Shown here: piece by piece, positions 43,896 to 51,659 of the stretch
How positions within the stretch are numbered: the stretch's first letter is position 1
How the letters are laid out: the number at the start of each line of letters is the position of its first letter
Origin: an uncultured Clostridia bacterium
GTDB taxonomy: Bacteria; Bacillota; Clostridia; Christensenellales; Borkfalkiaceae
DNA: 64,000 bases
Assembly: GCA_947628505.1 (NCBI GenBank)
Contig: CANRAD010000007.1
Coordinates: 25,790-89,789 of the forward strand
Direction: 5' to 3'
Notes under the pieces: model-generated
Seen by the model: the letters and a program-made list of their open reading frames with translations, nothing else
The model's database searches: none
Told to the model about the DNA's origin: nothing
Program-made: the position numbers and the translations under genes

Positions 43896-44777
43896 TTACA
43901 TTTGGGCAGCACCTTTGGAAAATTTGAAAACCTTCGGCGGCTGCATACTCATCGCGTCGCGTATGAGTTTTTCTCCGTAGGTCTGCGTTCCGCGAAAACT
44001 ATCCCATTTCTCACGGTAAAGGCCGCTTTTACGGAAAATGCGGTCGATCTGGTCGAAGTCGTTCGTCCACCAAGCGAGGATCGAGCAGAGAGCGAAGTCG
44101 GCGTTGCTGTGCGAGGGATAATCGCTTGTATCGCCGCTGTATAAACGGCTGAATTTCGAGGCTTGCTTGCTGCGGTTTATGGCTTCGATAAGCGCTTCGT
44201 CCGATTTCGTGCTTTGAATATAGATCGGCTCATAGACCTTTCGCGTGCCTATGAATTTGCGGTTGATTTCCCCGATTGTATCGGCGCAGTCTTTCAGTTC
44301 CGTAGTGTCCGAAAGCAGGTCGCCCGTCATGCAGATAAAGCGATAACTGTCGTACATTTCCAACCCCATATCATCATTTCGTTTGAGCGCGTCCTTCGGG
44401 AGCGCACCCTTGACGAGGATATGTACGCCCGTCCCGCTGACGGAGCGTTCGGCGAAAGTATCGGGGAATAATTCGAGCAGCCGCTTCGCTTCCGGGGAGA
44501 GGATTTCGCCCGTGTCCTTATCGACGGCGTGGTCGATGTCGATAAAAGTAATGCCTTCCGTCAAAGCAAAGGTAAGCCCCTCGTAACGGTATCGCTTGCA
44601 ATAGTTTTTCGCTTTCTCGAAGCTCGCCCAAGTTTCGGGCGCGTTGCTCTTTGCGAATTTCCCGTCAACGGGGCTGATGATCACCTTTTTGCGTTTGCCG
44701 TCTTTGGCCGTATATGTGCGGTAGCAAGCCCATTGATCGAGAGCTTGCATTTCCTTTGGAATGTTGTTGAAGTTCAT
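43896..44777 (-). CDS. Primase-polymerase domain protein
   Basis: A 293-residue archaeo-eukaryotic-type primase-polymerase. Catalytic acids in TFIDIDHAVD, sugar-phosphate loop in SVSGTGVHILVKG, and the third-metal region near LEMYDSYRFICMTGD; the C-terminal third (SNADFALCSILAWWTNDFDQID) matches the small helical domain found after such cores in phage-type primases. There is no helicase domain, unlike the usual 700-900-residue fusions. It may start replication of the excised ICE. ATG 44777 is chosen because AAGG is properly spaced from it. Confidence 0.8.
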   Translation of the reverse strand: MNFNNIPKEMQALDQWACYRTYTAKDGKRKKVIISPVDGKFAKSNAPETWASFEKAKNYCKRYRYEGLTFALTEGITFIDIDHAVDKDTGEILSPEAKRLLELFPDTFAERSVSGTGVHILVKGALPKDALKRNDDMGLEMYDSYRFICMTGDLLSDTTELKDCADTIGEINRKFIGTRKVYEPIYIQSTKSDEALIEAINRSKQASKFSRLYSGDTSDYPSHSNADFALCSILAWWTNDFDQIDRIFRKSGLYREKWDSFRGTQTYGEKLIRDAMSMQPPKVFKFSKGAAQM

Positions 44778-44785
44778 AGTCATCC

Positions 44786-45316
44786 TTATAAGCCCATAAC
44801 GCCCAGAATTCGGCTTGAAAGTCTGACCGCAGGGCGAATGTCGCCGAAGTAGTCAAGATCGGCGTCACGGGTGTTTTCCCGCCCGATTCCGAGCATATAA
44901 CAGGCTTTATGAAAAGTGAGTTCGCCCATAAAGTCGCTGACCGTTTGCGACGAGCGGATCCCGTCCTCGTTCAGAATTCGGACGACGAGCGCCGCCGTTT
45001 CCAAGCGGTCGGCTGCGTTTAGCAGGTGGGCGTTATTGACCTTGACGGACAATTCGCCGAAGATAAGAGTAAGAGGAACGTCGTTTTCGGTCGTGTACGT
45101 TACGACGGCGGCATTGCGTTCATAGCCCCTGTTCGGCAGCGCGGCGAGCCGTTTCAGATTCCTGCACGATAAGCCGAAAGACAGCCCTCCGAGCAGGAGA
45201 AAAACGACGGAAATTACGAGCAGTACGACCGTAAGCCTTCTGCCGCATTTAGCACGACGGCGGGCCGCAATCGGCTCGCCGTCAGACTTCTCTATGAAAT
45301 TGTTCTTCTTGCGCAT
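44786..45316 (-). CDS. Single-pass membrane protein of unknown function (176 aa)
   Basis: Not recognised. A basic head (MRKKNNFIEK to RRAKCGRRL), one membrane helix at about 28-50, then an extracellular domain with no known motif. ATG 45316 lies behind GAGGG embedded in the stop of the upstream gene; the longer open frame to 45529 is not supported. Confidence 0.6.
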   Translation of the reverse strand: MRKKNNFIEKSDGEPIAARRRAKCGRRLTVVLLVISVVFLLLGGLSFGLSCRNLKRLAALPNRGYERNAAVVTYTTENDVPLTLIFGELSVKVNNAHLLNAADRLETAALVVRILNEDGIRSSQTVSDFMGELTFHKACYMLGIGRENTRDADLDYFGDIRPAVRLSSRILGVMGL

Positions 45317-45320
45317 ACCC

Positions 45321-45812
45321 TCACATGGCGGTGCCGAAGCCCGATTTATCGTACAGCGTAACGTATTCCGCGATTTTTTCAAGCGCCTTTTTATAGCTGT
45401 CCGTTTGTTGTACGGCGTCGAACATTTCCTTGACTTCGTCGAGCCTGTCCTGCGCTTGCATAAGCTGTTTCGCCTTGCCGAGAACGGCAAAAATGTTTCC
45501 GTCCGGTCCTTTGGAATCGAATACGACAAGGGCCTCTTGCCGCAGAATTTCCTTGCGCTGTTCCCGAATAAGCTCCTGTAATTCCTCGTCGCTCACGTCG
45601 TCGGGAACGTCCGTCACGGGGCCGCAGTCGCAGCCGAGCATTTGCCCGCCGCACCGCGGACAGCGTTCGATGTCGCAGTTCGGCAGGTGTTGTTCTCCGT
45701 AGTGTTTGCCGCAGTCCCCGCAAACGCCGCCTTTGTCGCCGAAGTACCAATCGCCCTCGTCGCCGACCTTTATGGGGTTATACAATTCTCCGCGTATCAG
45801 AAGTTTGCTCAT
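45321..45812 (-). CDS. Zinc-ribbon accessory protein (163 aa)
   Basis: Unknown function. N-terminal half has two Cys clusters ([16 protein letters not shown] and [13 protein letters not shown], residues 30-65) that should bind one or two zincs; the rest is predicted helical or coiled ([16 protein letters not shown]). Similar cysteine-rich proteins occur in other Bacillota ICEs. It overlaps the adenine-type methyltransferase by 4 nt. Confidence 0.65.
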   Translation of the reverse strand: MSKLLIRGELYNPIKVGDEGDWYFGDKGGVCGDCGKHYGEQHLPNCDIERCPRCGGQMLGCDCGPVTDVPDDVSDEELQELIREQRKEILRQEALVVFDSKGPDGNIFAVLGKAKQLMQAQDRLDEVKEMFDAVQQTDSYKKALEKIAEYVTLYDKSGFGTAM

Positions 45813-46537
45813 GCCGCTTTTGCCTCCGTGAACGCTCCGACTTCCGCAAGGCGTTTCAAGCCTATTTTGTGATATTCGGGGCTGATTTCAAAGCCGATGA
45901 AGTTCCTTCCGAGTTCTTTGCTTGCGACGGCCGTTGTGCCGCTTCCCATAAAGGGATCGAGGACGAGATAGCCTTCTTTCGAGCTGTTCTCCACGAGGTT
46001 TCGGATAATGGGCAGCGGTTTTATCGTGGGGTGTCCGTAAAGCCGTTTGTCCCTTGCGTTTATGGGCAATTCGTAAACGGTGGTAGCCGATTTGTACGAA
46101 AGCGGCTGACAGTACGCTCCGCGACGGAAGTAAAGGCAGTATTCCTTGTCTGACAAATACTTGTTGCAAAACAGCGGCGTGGCGTTCGTCTTATGCCAAA
46201 CGATAATGTCCATTTTGCATTTGTTTTTCGTCACGAAAAAGTCTATGTATTGCGGAATCTGCGCACCGTTGCACCAGATATAGATGTTCGGTATGCGCAT
46301 TACTTCCCACATGGCTTTGAGATACACTTCTTCGATTCCGACCGTGAGATTGCCGAGTTGCAGTTCGTCGTTCATCGGCTGTATGCTTCGGGCGAGTTCG
46401 CTGTTCCCGCCGGCGCGGGTGGATTTGATAAAGTACGGCGGATCCGTCACGATAAGGTCAACGAGCATATTTTGTTTGAGCATAAGCTCTATGCCTTTCA
46501 GACAGTCCATATTGTAGATGTTGTTGATTTCGAGCAT
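45809..46537 (-). CDS. DNA methyltransferase, N6-adenine/N4-cytosine type
   Basis: A 242-residue beta-class methyltransferase: catalytic DPPY in [12 protein letters not shown] near the start, target-recognition region in the middle, AdoMet motif [18 protein letters not shown] near the end. Start ATG behind GAGGTG. No restriction enzyme next to it; with the C5 enzyme it would give the ICE two modification activities. Confidence 0.92.
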   Translation of the reverse strand: MLEINNIYNMDCLKGIELMLKQNMLVDLIVTDPPYFIKSTRAGGNSELARSIQPMNDELQLGNLTVGIEEVYLKAMWEVMRIPNIYIWCNGAQIPQYIDFFVTKNKCKMDIIVWHKTNATPLFCNKYLSDKEYCLYFRRGAYCQPLSYKSATTVYELPINARDKRLYGHPTIKPLPIIRNLVENSSKEGYLVLDPFMGSGTTAVASKELGRNFIGFEISPEYHKIGLKRLAEVGAFTEAKAA

Positions 46538-46543
46538 AGCACC

Positions 46544-46870
46544 TCACATTTGAGCCGTGCGCTTTTTACAGTCGTCGGCGTATTCGTATATGATATAGTT
46601 GGCGTCGTCCATATTGCCGATATTGAAGTCCTCCAAGTCGAGCATAAAGTCCCAGAGCTCCCGAAGCAAATTTTTACTTCCTTTATAGAGGATTTTGCTC
46701 GTTTCCTCGTCGATGTTCTCAAAGGTAATGTAGTCATTCATATATTCGTAAAACCGAATTTTGCTCGCCTGATTGTAAATTGATTCCTTTGATTTCGAGA
46801 GCGTAAGTTCCTTGAATTCTTCTTGCTCCTTGTTGACCTTTTTGATAAGTCGGTCGCTGTAATACTTCAT
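46544..46870 (-). CDS. Small accessory protein (108 aa)
   Basis: Not recognised. Mostly helical and charged: MKYYSDRLIKKVNKEQEEF at the start, LWDFMLDLEDFNIGNMDDA near the end, ending in Met. It shares ATGA with the upstream gene. Start 46870 is well placed; the longer frame is not supported. Confidence 0.55.
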   Translation of the reverse strand: MKYYSDRLIKKVNKEQEEFKELTLSKSKESIYNQASKIRFYEYMNDYITFENIDEETSKILYKGSKNLLRELWDFMLDLEDFNIGNMDDANYIIYEYADDCKKRTAQM

Positions 46871-47412
46871 TGAAGAACGCCCGCCTTTTTGCGTATTTCG
46901 GCATTGTATTCGGCGACGCTTTGTTCCGACCAAAAGCCGTAACAGTCTTTGGGCGGTTCGATAAAGCCCATACGCTTGTATTCTTTCGCCAAGTCCTCCT
47001 TGACGTCGTGCAGTACGGGTTCTTCGTCGGCGCACAGGTCAAAGTATCTCCACACGCCGTCCTGACCGAAAACGTACATATATTCTCCCCACGATTCGAG
47101 CGCGTCCTGCGGCGTCAGGAAGCGCGCCCGCGTATCTTCCGCTTTCTCTTTGCGGTCGCGGGTGTAAGCCACACAGACGTCATCCTGCCGCTCGTTGTAT
47201 TCAAACGAGTGCGGCCGCGAGGGATCGGGATCGATTTTTTCCGCGAGCACGGAGAGGTCGCCGAGCGCGATCAATTTATCAACCTTTTCTGCGTCCGAGT
47301 AGTGATCGACGAGCAGAGCGCCGTTGTATGTCAGATAGCCGTCCGAATGGCAGTAAATACCGAAGTATCTGCCGTCGGGCGTTTCTTTACAAATAAAGCT
47401 CCGCGTACTCAT
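46867..47412 (-). CDS. ICE accessory protein (181 aa)
   Basis: Not recognised by name. Starts MSTRSFICKETPDGRYFGIYCHSDGY, text seen in uncharacterised phage and ICE proteins; the middle is acidic and aromatic, and the C-terminus is helical. ATG overlaps the preceding stop (TAATG). Confidence 0.6.
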   Translation of the reverse strand: MSTRSFICKETPDGRYFGIYCHSDGYLTYNGALLVDHYSDAEKVDKLIALGDLSVLAEKIDPDPSRPHSFEYNERQDDVCVAYTRDRKEKAEDTRARFLTPQDALESWGEYMYVFGQDGVWRYFDLCADEEPVLHDVKEDLAKEYKRMGFIEPPKDCYGFWSEQSVAEYNAEIRKKAGVLQ

Positions 47413-48197
47413 TACATGGATTCCTCCCCGTCGATATATTCGTAAGTGCCGGTTTTGGCATTGAAGCGAAAATCGGTTTCGCCGCCCCAAAGGGCGAAGT
47501 AGGTTTCGTAGGCGCCTCTGCTTTGATCGTCGTAAGGTCCGCCCTCGATGACCTTGCCGTTTTTGAACAGATAGAATCCCGTATGGAATCCCACGTCCTC
47601 GTCGGCGTATTCGTACTCAAATTCGCAGCCGGGGTTTTGTTCGGATAAGGCGCACAGCAGTTCGGGGATGCTGCCCCAAGCGGTATTGAAATACACTTCG
47701 GGTTTGTCGTAGTCGTTGACCTGCGTGTCGCAAGCGTTCCATTTCGTGCCCCAATTCTTTACGCACCAATCGTACCAATCCTTTGCGCCGTATTTTGCGT
47801 AATTGTCGAGCGCGCGCTTGCCGTAGGCATAGGCTTCGGCTTTGTTTGAAAACAGCAGTTTTTCGTCGGGATAGTCCTTGTAGCGCAAGACTTCCGCCAT
47901 GCTTTCCGCTTGCTCGGCTTCCGTCAGATAGAAGTCGCGCCCGAACGCCTCCGTGAACAGCTTCGAGTATTTGAGATAGGCGTCACAGTCGTTCATCATG
48001 GCGTTGACGTAAAGTTTGGCGCAACGTTCCGTAACGGTGCCGGCGACGACGTTCAGTTCTTCGGGCATAGGCTTGATTTTGTTGAAATCGAAGTCGTAGC
48101 CGAAGTCGTTATCTTTGTTTTCGACCAAGAGGGAGTGAAAGACGTCAAGCGCCTTTTCTCCCCGAATGATTAAGTGATTGCATACCCAATTCGGCAT
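47412..48197 (-). CDS. Api92/YubB-like protein (DUF1281-type ferredoxin-like fold)
   Basis: A 261-residue protein whose start MPNWVCNHLIIRGEK is the signature of the YubB/Api92 family found on plasmids, phages and ICEs. The following text (KPMPEELN, WCVKNWGTKWNA, TAWGSIPELLCALSE, YFALWGGETDF) also fits. Function unknown; possibly DNA or partner binding. Ribosome site AAGGAGG. Confidence 0.75.
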   Translation of the reverse strand: MPNWVCNHLIIRGEKALDVFHSLLVENKDNDFGYDFDFNKIKPMPEELNVVAGTVTERCAKLYVNAMMNDCDAYLKYSKLFTEAFGRDFYLTEAEQAESMAEVLRYKDYPDEKLLFSNKAEAYAYGKRALDNYAKYGAKDWYDWCVKNWGTKWNACDTQVNDYDKPEVYFNTAWGSIPELLCALSEQNPGCEFEYEYADEDVGFHTGFYLFKNGKVIEGGPYDDQSRGAYETYFALWGGETDFRFNAKTGTYEYIDGEESM

Positions 48198-48223
48198 GAT
48201 AGTCCTCCTTGAAAAATCGTATT

Positions 48224-48796
48224 TTACATAGCGTAACCGCGTTCGAGTTTCGCGGCGAGTTTGTCGAACAGCGGGTGGAATTCGGGTTCGACGTATTGCT
48301 TCATATCGTCGAACAGTTCGTTCATATCCCCGTTTTGGAAAAAACCGCCGCAGGAATCCATGATTTCGCCGTCCATGCCCTCAATGAAGAATTCGTACCA
48401 GCTGCCGTTGAGATAGTCGTTGTAGGTTTCGATCTCCGCCCGAAGTTCCGCTTTGAGCGTTTCCTCGTCTGGAAGATAGCCGTACCATTTCTGCGCTTGC
48501 TCTTTCGTGCAGTAGATAAAGCCGAGTTGTCCCGAATCCCACGGATCGGCAAAGTCCGTCGTGGAAAGGTAAATGCCCGAATGATCGAGCATATACACGG
48601 GAAGAATGACGTGGATGTTCTTTGCTTCTTCGCTTTCCCAGAAGTCGGACGGTTCTTTATACTTCGGGGTGTCCGAGAGATTGTATCTTCGGTGCCAGCC
48701 GAGCATAGTTCCCAAGTGGTCGCAGTCGGTTCGCGGATGCGGCGGGTTATAGTCGGGTTCGACGTGGAGAGTGATTCCGTCTTTTTTTACTTCCAT
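48224..48796 (-). CDS. ICE accessory protein (190 aa)
   Basis: Not named with certainty. It begins MEVKKDGITLHVEPDYNPPHPRTD and has DHLGTMLGWHRRYNLSD, typical of ICE proteins annotated only as hypothetical. No membrane helix. Start ATG 48796 lies just after the GAGGTG that overlaps the upstream stop. Confidence 0.6.
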   Translation of the reverse strand: MEVKKDGITLHVEPDYNPPHPRTDCDHLGTMLGWHRRYNLSDTPKYKEPSDFWESEEAKNIHVILPVYMLDHSGIYLSTTDFADPWDSGQLGFIYCTKEQAQKWYGYLPDEETLKAELRAEIETYNDYLNGSWYEFFIEGMDGEIMDSCGGFFQNGDMNELFDDMKQYVEPEFHPLFDKLAAKLERGYAM

Positions 48797-48803
48797 GCCC
48801 ACC

Positions 48804-49751
48804 TCACATTTCCATTTCGTCTTTTTGGAGCTGCGCGCCCGCGCCCGACGAAAAGAAATCGGGAAGTTCGCGGAAGCCGTAGCTGTCAACGAAAAACGCC
48901 GTTCTTGCTCCGTTTTTGACGAGTACGATAACGTCGCTGACGGACAGGCTGTGTCCCACAAAGTCCTTCGGGTGGTCGATATTGAAACGCTCGTAAATAT
49001 CTTCGAGCGATTCGCCGCCGTAACCGTCGGTGTAGATCATATCGTAGTCCTCGACCGAGAGCCGATGCCCGCTGCGTTCGATCCGCTTGTACGGCTCGAA
49101 CAGAAATTTTTCCATAGCCGGTTTGAGCTGATAGATCGAGAAAGCGTTCCCGCCGTCGCCGTATTCCATTTTGAGCTTGTCGAGGTCGTAATTCGCATAC
49201 TGTTCGACGAGCCTGTCCGCCCTTGCCAGAGTGTAAGCGGCGGTATAATCGAATTCGTTGTCGGGGATATATTCGCGCTTGTCGTAGTGGTAATTCTGCG
49301 CCTTTGCGTGCCAGCCGTTTTCGTAGGGAATTCTGACCTTCTGCCCGTCGTCGCAGTAGAGTTCGACCGCGACGATCGGCGCGGCGTACTTGCGGATTTT
49401 ATCCGCGCTTTCGCGGAAGTCGAGTTCGTAGAGGTCGCCTTTGAGAACGTCGTTTTCAAAGCCCGTAAGCTCCACCGCATAGGCGATGATGTTTTCGGGT
49501 TCCTGTTCGTCATAGTAGAGCCAAGTATCGTAAGCAGGAGAGCCTTTCAGATAGGCGTCTTTTTCCTTGATACAATGCGTTCCCTGCGGGCGGCTCATCC
49601 ACAAAAACCGCTTGTCCGCATATTCCTTTTCGTTTGCGGATTCGGTAAGAATTTCCTTGTCGATATTGAAATCTTCGCGGTAGTTCTCGGTGTTATGGAG
49701 CATTATTTCGTTGAGCACGGAAAGGACGTCGCAGTTGATGAATTTACGCAT
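48804..49751 (-). CDS. YodL-domain accessory protein (315 aa)
   Basis: The C-terminal third matches the YodL-type domain of ICE and plasmid proteins: NAFSIYQLK near 190 and GHSLSVSDVIVLVKNG with SYGFRELPDFF near the end. The N-terminal half (MRKFINCDVLSVLNEIMLH onward) has no clear match. Function unknown. Start ATG 49751 behind GAGGTG. Confidence 0.7.
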   Translation of the reverse strand: MRKFINCDVLSVLNEIMLHNTENYREDFNIDKEILTESANEKEYADKRFLWMSRPQGTHCIKEKDAYLKGSPAYDTWLYYDEQEPENIIAYAVELTGFENDVLKGDLYELDFRESADKIRKYAAPIVAVELYCDDGQKVRIPYENGWHAKAQNYHYDKREYIPDNEFDYTAAYTLARADRLVEQYANYDLDKLKMEYGDGGNAFSIYQLKPAMEKFLFEPYKRIERSGHRLSVEDYDMIYTDGYGGESLEDIYERFNIDHPKDFVGHSLSVSDVIVLVKNGARTAFFVDSYGFRELPDFFSSGAGAQLQKDEMEM

Positions 49752-49758
49752 AGGCACC

Positions 49759-50163
49759 TCACATAACCGATTGTCTTTTCGGCTTGTAGTTCTGAAAGCC
49801 CGTTTCGATATGGTATAAAAATTCATAGGAGCTTTCGACGCTGTTTTCTTCCAGATATGTCGTAACCTTCTTCGCCTGTTCGGGCGTAAGGCTGATGCTT
49901 CTTCCGTCCGCGCCGGCACCGACGAAAACGGCCGCTCCGACGATTCCGTCGCCGTATTCGGGGCGGTAGAAATTCGGTTTCAGGCCGATAAGCAAGCCCT
50001 CGTCGTTGCAGAAGCCGAACACGTCGTCCATGTCGGGAAGATCGGCGGCGCAAATATCGCCGCCGACAATGTTTTGCAAGGCTTCCAAGCCTTTGTCGAT
50101 CTCCATCGTTTTCGGCTTTTCGTAGGGAGCCTTCACGACGGCCGTGATTTTTTCGTTTTCCAT
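49759..50163 (-). CDS. DUF3846-family accessory protein
   Basis: A 134-residue protein with the DUF3846 pattern: KGLEALQNIVGGDIC, then FCNDEGLLIGLKPNF and GDGIVGAAVFVG; the tail (SLTPEQAKKVTTYLEE) is helical. Family is common on ICEs and phages of Bacillota and has no known role. It begins 1 base after the previous gene. Confidence 0.7.
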   Translation of the reverse strand: MENEKITAVVKAPYEKPKTMEIDKGLEALQNIVGGDICAADLPDMDDVFGFCNDEGLLIGLKPNFYRPEYGDGIVGAAVFVGAGADGRSISLTPEQAKKVTTYLEENSVESSYEFLYHIETGFQNYKPKRQSVM

Positions 50164-50403
50164 TTACGCCTCCTTTTTCTTGCTCCGCTTGAATTGCGAA
50201 TAGCTCTTGTAACGCAGAAGCTCGCGCTCGGAAGTAAAACACACTTCCTGAATGGCGATGCCGAGCATTTGCTTTACGATCCGTCTGTCGTCGGGAGCGA
50301 GGCGAACGGTGGAATCGCGCATTGCGCGGAGTTTTTGCAGAAGTTCGTCCTTCGACGTGTAGTCGATTGCCTCGATAATGGGTACGATCTCGCCGTTAAT
50401 CAC
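50164..50403 (-). CDS. Small accessory protein (79 aa)
   Basis: Not recognised. Predicted helical, basic C-terminus (SYSQFKRSKKKEA). Starts with GTG at 50403 that overlaps the ArdC-like gene stop (GTGA), so it is coupled to it. Confidence 0.55.
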   Translation of the reverse strand: MINGEIVPIIEAIDYTSKDELLQKLRAMRDSTVRLAPDDRRIVKQMLGIAIQEVCFTSERELLRYKSYSQFKRSKKKEA

Positions 50404-51389
50404 ATTGCCACCTCCGCTTTCTTTCTTCGGGCGGGAGCCGTCTTGACCGTTGTCTTTTCCGTTTCCCGTGCTTCGACGGCTTCGGGAGCGGGCGCGCTTT
50501 TCTGCTTTTCCGCTTCCTTCTGCGCCTGTTCGTAGAGTTCGTTGCTCACGGCGCCTTCGGCGGCGTTGATGATCCTTTGGGAAATGGAACGGATAACGCC
50601 GACGTTCTCGGCAAATTTGGAAATGCTCTTGTCGCTCATCCCCTCGAAATCGGGAGCGATCAGCGCGGTTTCGGCGATGCGCAGCCTTTTCGAGATCGTG
50701 TATGCGACGGCCGACGCTTCCACGCTGCGGATGTTGTCCATATCCGCGGGGGTAAGCCCCTGCGAAAACTGACGGTTGCGCATAACGACGTTTGCTGTTG
50801 CGACCTGCCTTATGAGCGTTGTGAGAGCTTCCTCTTTGGAGAGGTCGGAGCGCAGCGAAATGGTCTTATTGAGCGTATCGAGTACGCCGTAACTTTCGTC
50901 CTCGGTGGGTTCGTGCGTCTTGAATTCAAAGCCCTTGACCGAGCCTTTGAGCGCTTCGGTAACGACGTCGTAGTGGTCGTATGCCGCTTTCTCGTCGGCG
51001 AAAACGTCCCTGACGGGTTCGCCGTCCGTCTGGGAAATATCGAACACGAAGCTGACCTCGTAGCCGGTAACGGTATCGAGCGTCTTTTCGGTCGTGTTGC
51101 CGTCCTTGTCCGTCGAAACTTGCGTTGCGAATTTGGGCGCGACGATGCGAATGGGTTTGGATTCGGGAATGACGTGGCGGCGCTTGTAGTTCCAAGCGTT
51201 CATTTTGTTGACGTTGGTCGCCTTCGGATTCTGCATGAGAACGAGCATTTGGTTGCGGAGCGAGTAGCGGCCGAGCGTAGGCATGGTCGCCATAAGCTCC
51301 TCGTATCTGCCTGTTTTCATCCATTCGAGGAATTCGGCGTCCGCCTGTTCGAGCATTTCTTCGGGCTTGAATTTGAGTTTCTGTTCCAT
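50400..51389 (-). CDS. ArdC/LtrC-like protein (DUF1738-type N-terminus)
   Basis: A 329-residue protein. Residues about 5-110 are the ssDNA-binding domain of ArdC-like antirestriction proteins (FLEWMKTGRYEELMATMPTLGRYSLRNQMLVLMQ). The C-terminal zincin-like domain is recognisable by EALTTLIRQVATANV and RSVEASAVAYTISKRLRI, but the metal motif HExxH is replaced (RQVAT), so it is probably not a peptidase. ArdC proteins shield incoming ssDNA from host restriction. Pro/Ala/Glu-rich tail. Ribosome site AAGGAG. Confidence 0.75.
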   Translation of the reverse strand: MEQKLKFKPEEMLEQADAEFLEWMKTGRYEELMATMPTLGRYSLRNQMLVLMQNPKATNVNKMNAWNYKRRHVIPESKPIRIVAPKFATQVSTDKDGNTTEKTLDTVTGYEVSFVFDISQTDGEPVRDVFADEKAAYDHYDVVTEALKGSVKGFEFKTHEPTEDESYGVLDTLNKTISLRSDLSKEEALTTLIRQVATANVVMRNRQFSQGLTPADMDNIRSVEASAVAYTISKRLRIAETALIAPDFEGMSDKSISKFAENVGVIRSISQRIINAAEGAVSNELYEQAQKEAEKQKSAPAPEAVEARETEKTTVKTAPARRKKAEVAM

Positions 51390-51411
51390 TGATTTTATCT
51401 CCTTTGATTTT

Positions 51412-51648
51412 TTACATTTCCATATCGGATTTTTTGCGGTAAGAGGGATCGACGATCCCGTAAATATCGTCGGCGTAGTATGCACCCGTAAAAATGTTGT
51501 AGATTGCCGTGCATTTGATTCCGTCCGCCGTTTTGACGATATAAACGGGCTGTCTGCCGTCTATCCTGTCGATGATCTCGACCTCGCTTTTGTAAAGACG
51601 CTCGCCGTCAACCTCCTGACTGTGCAGATAAGCCATGACCTTTTGCAT
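51412..51648 (-). CDS. Small accessory protein (78 aa)
   Basis: Not recognised. Starts MQKVMAYLHSQEVDGERLY, has a beta-rich middle with a tyrosine-rich stretch (AIYNIFTGAYYADDIYG). Lies between VirB4 and ArdC-like genes, 11 nt after VirB4. Confidence 0.55.
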   Translation of the reverse strand: MQKVMAYLHSQEVDGERLYKSEVEIIDRIDGRQPVYIVKTADGIKCTAIYNIFTGAYYADDIYGIVDPSYRKKSDMEM

Positions 51649-51659
51649 AAGCGCCTCCG

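Noticed and set aside
45317..45529. Longer start for the 176-residue membrane protein
   Set aside because: The extension is antisense-like, basic text overlapping the zinc-ribbon gene in another frame; ATG 45316 has GAGGG.
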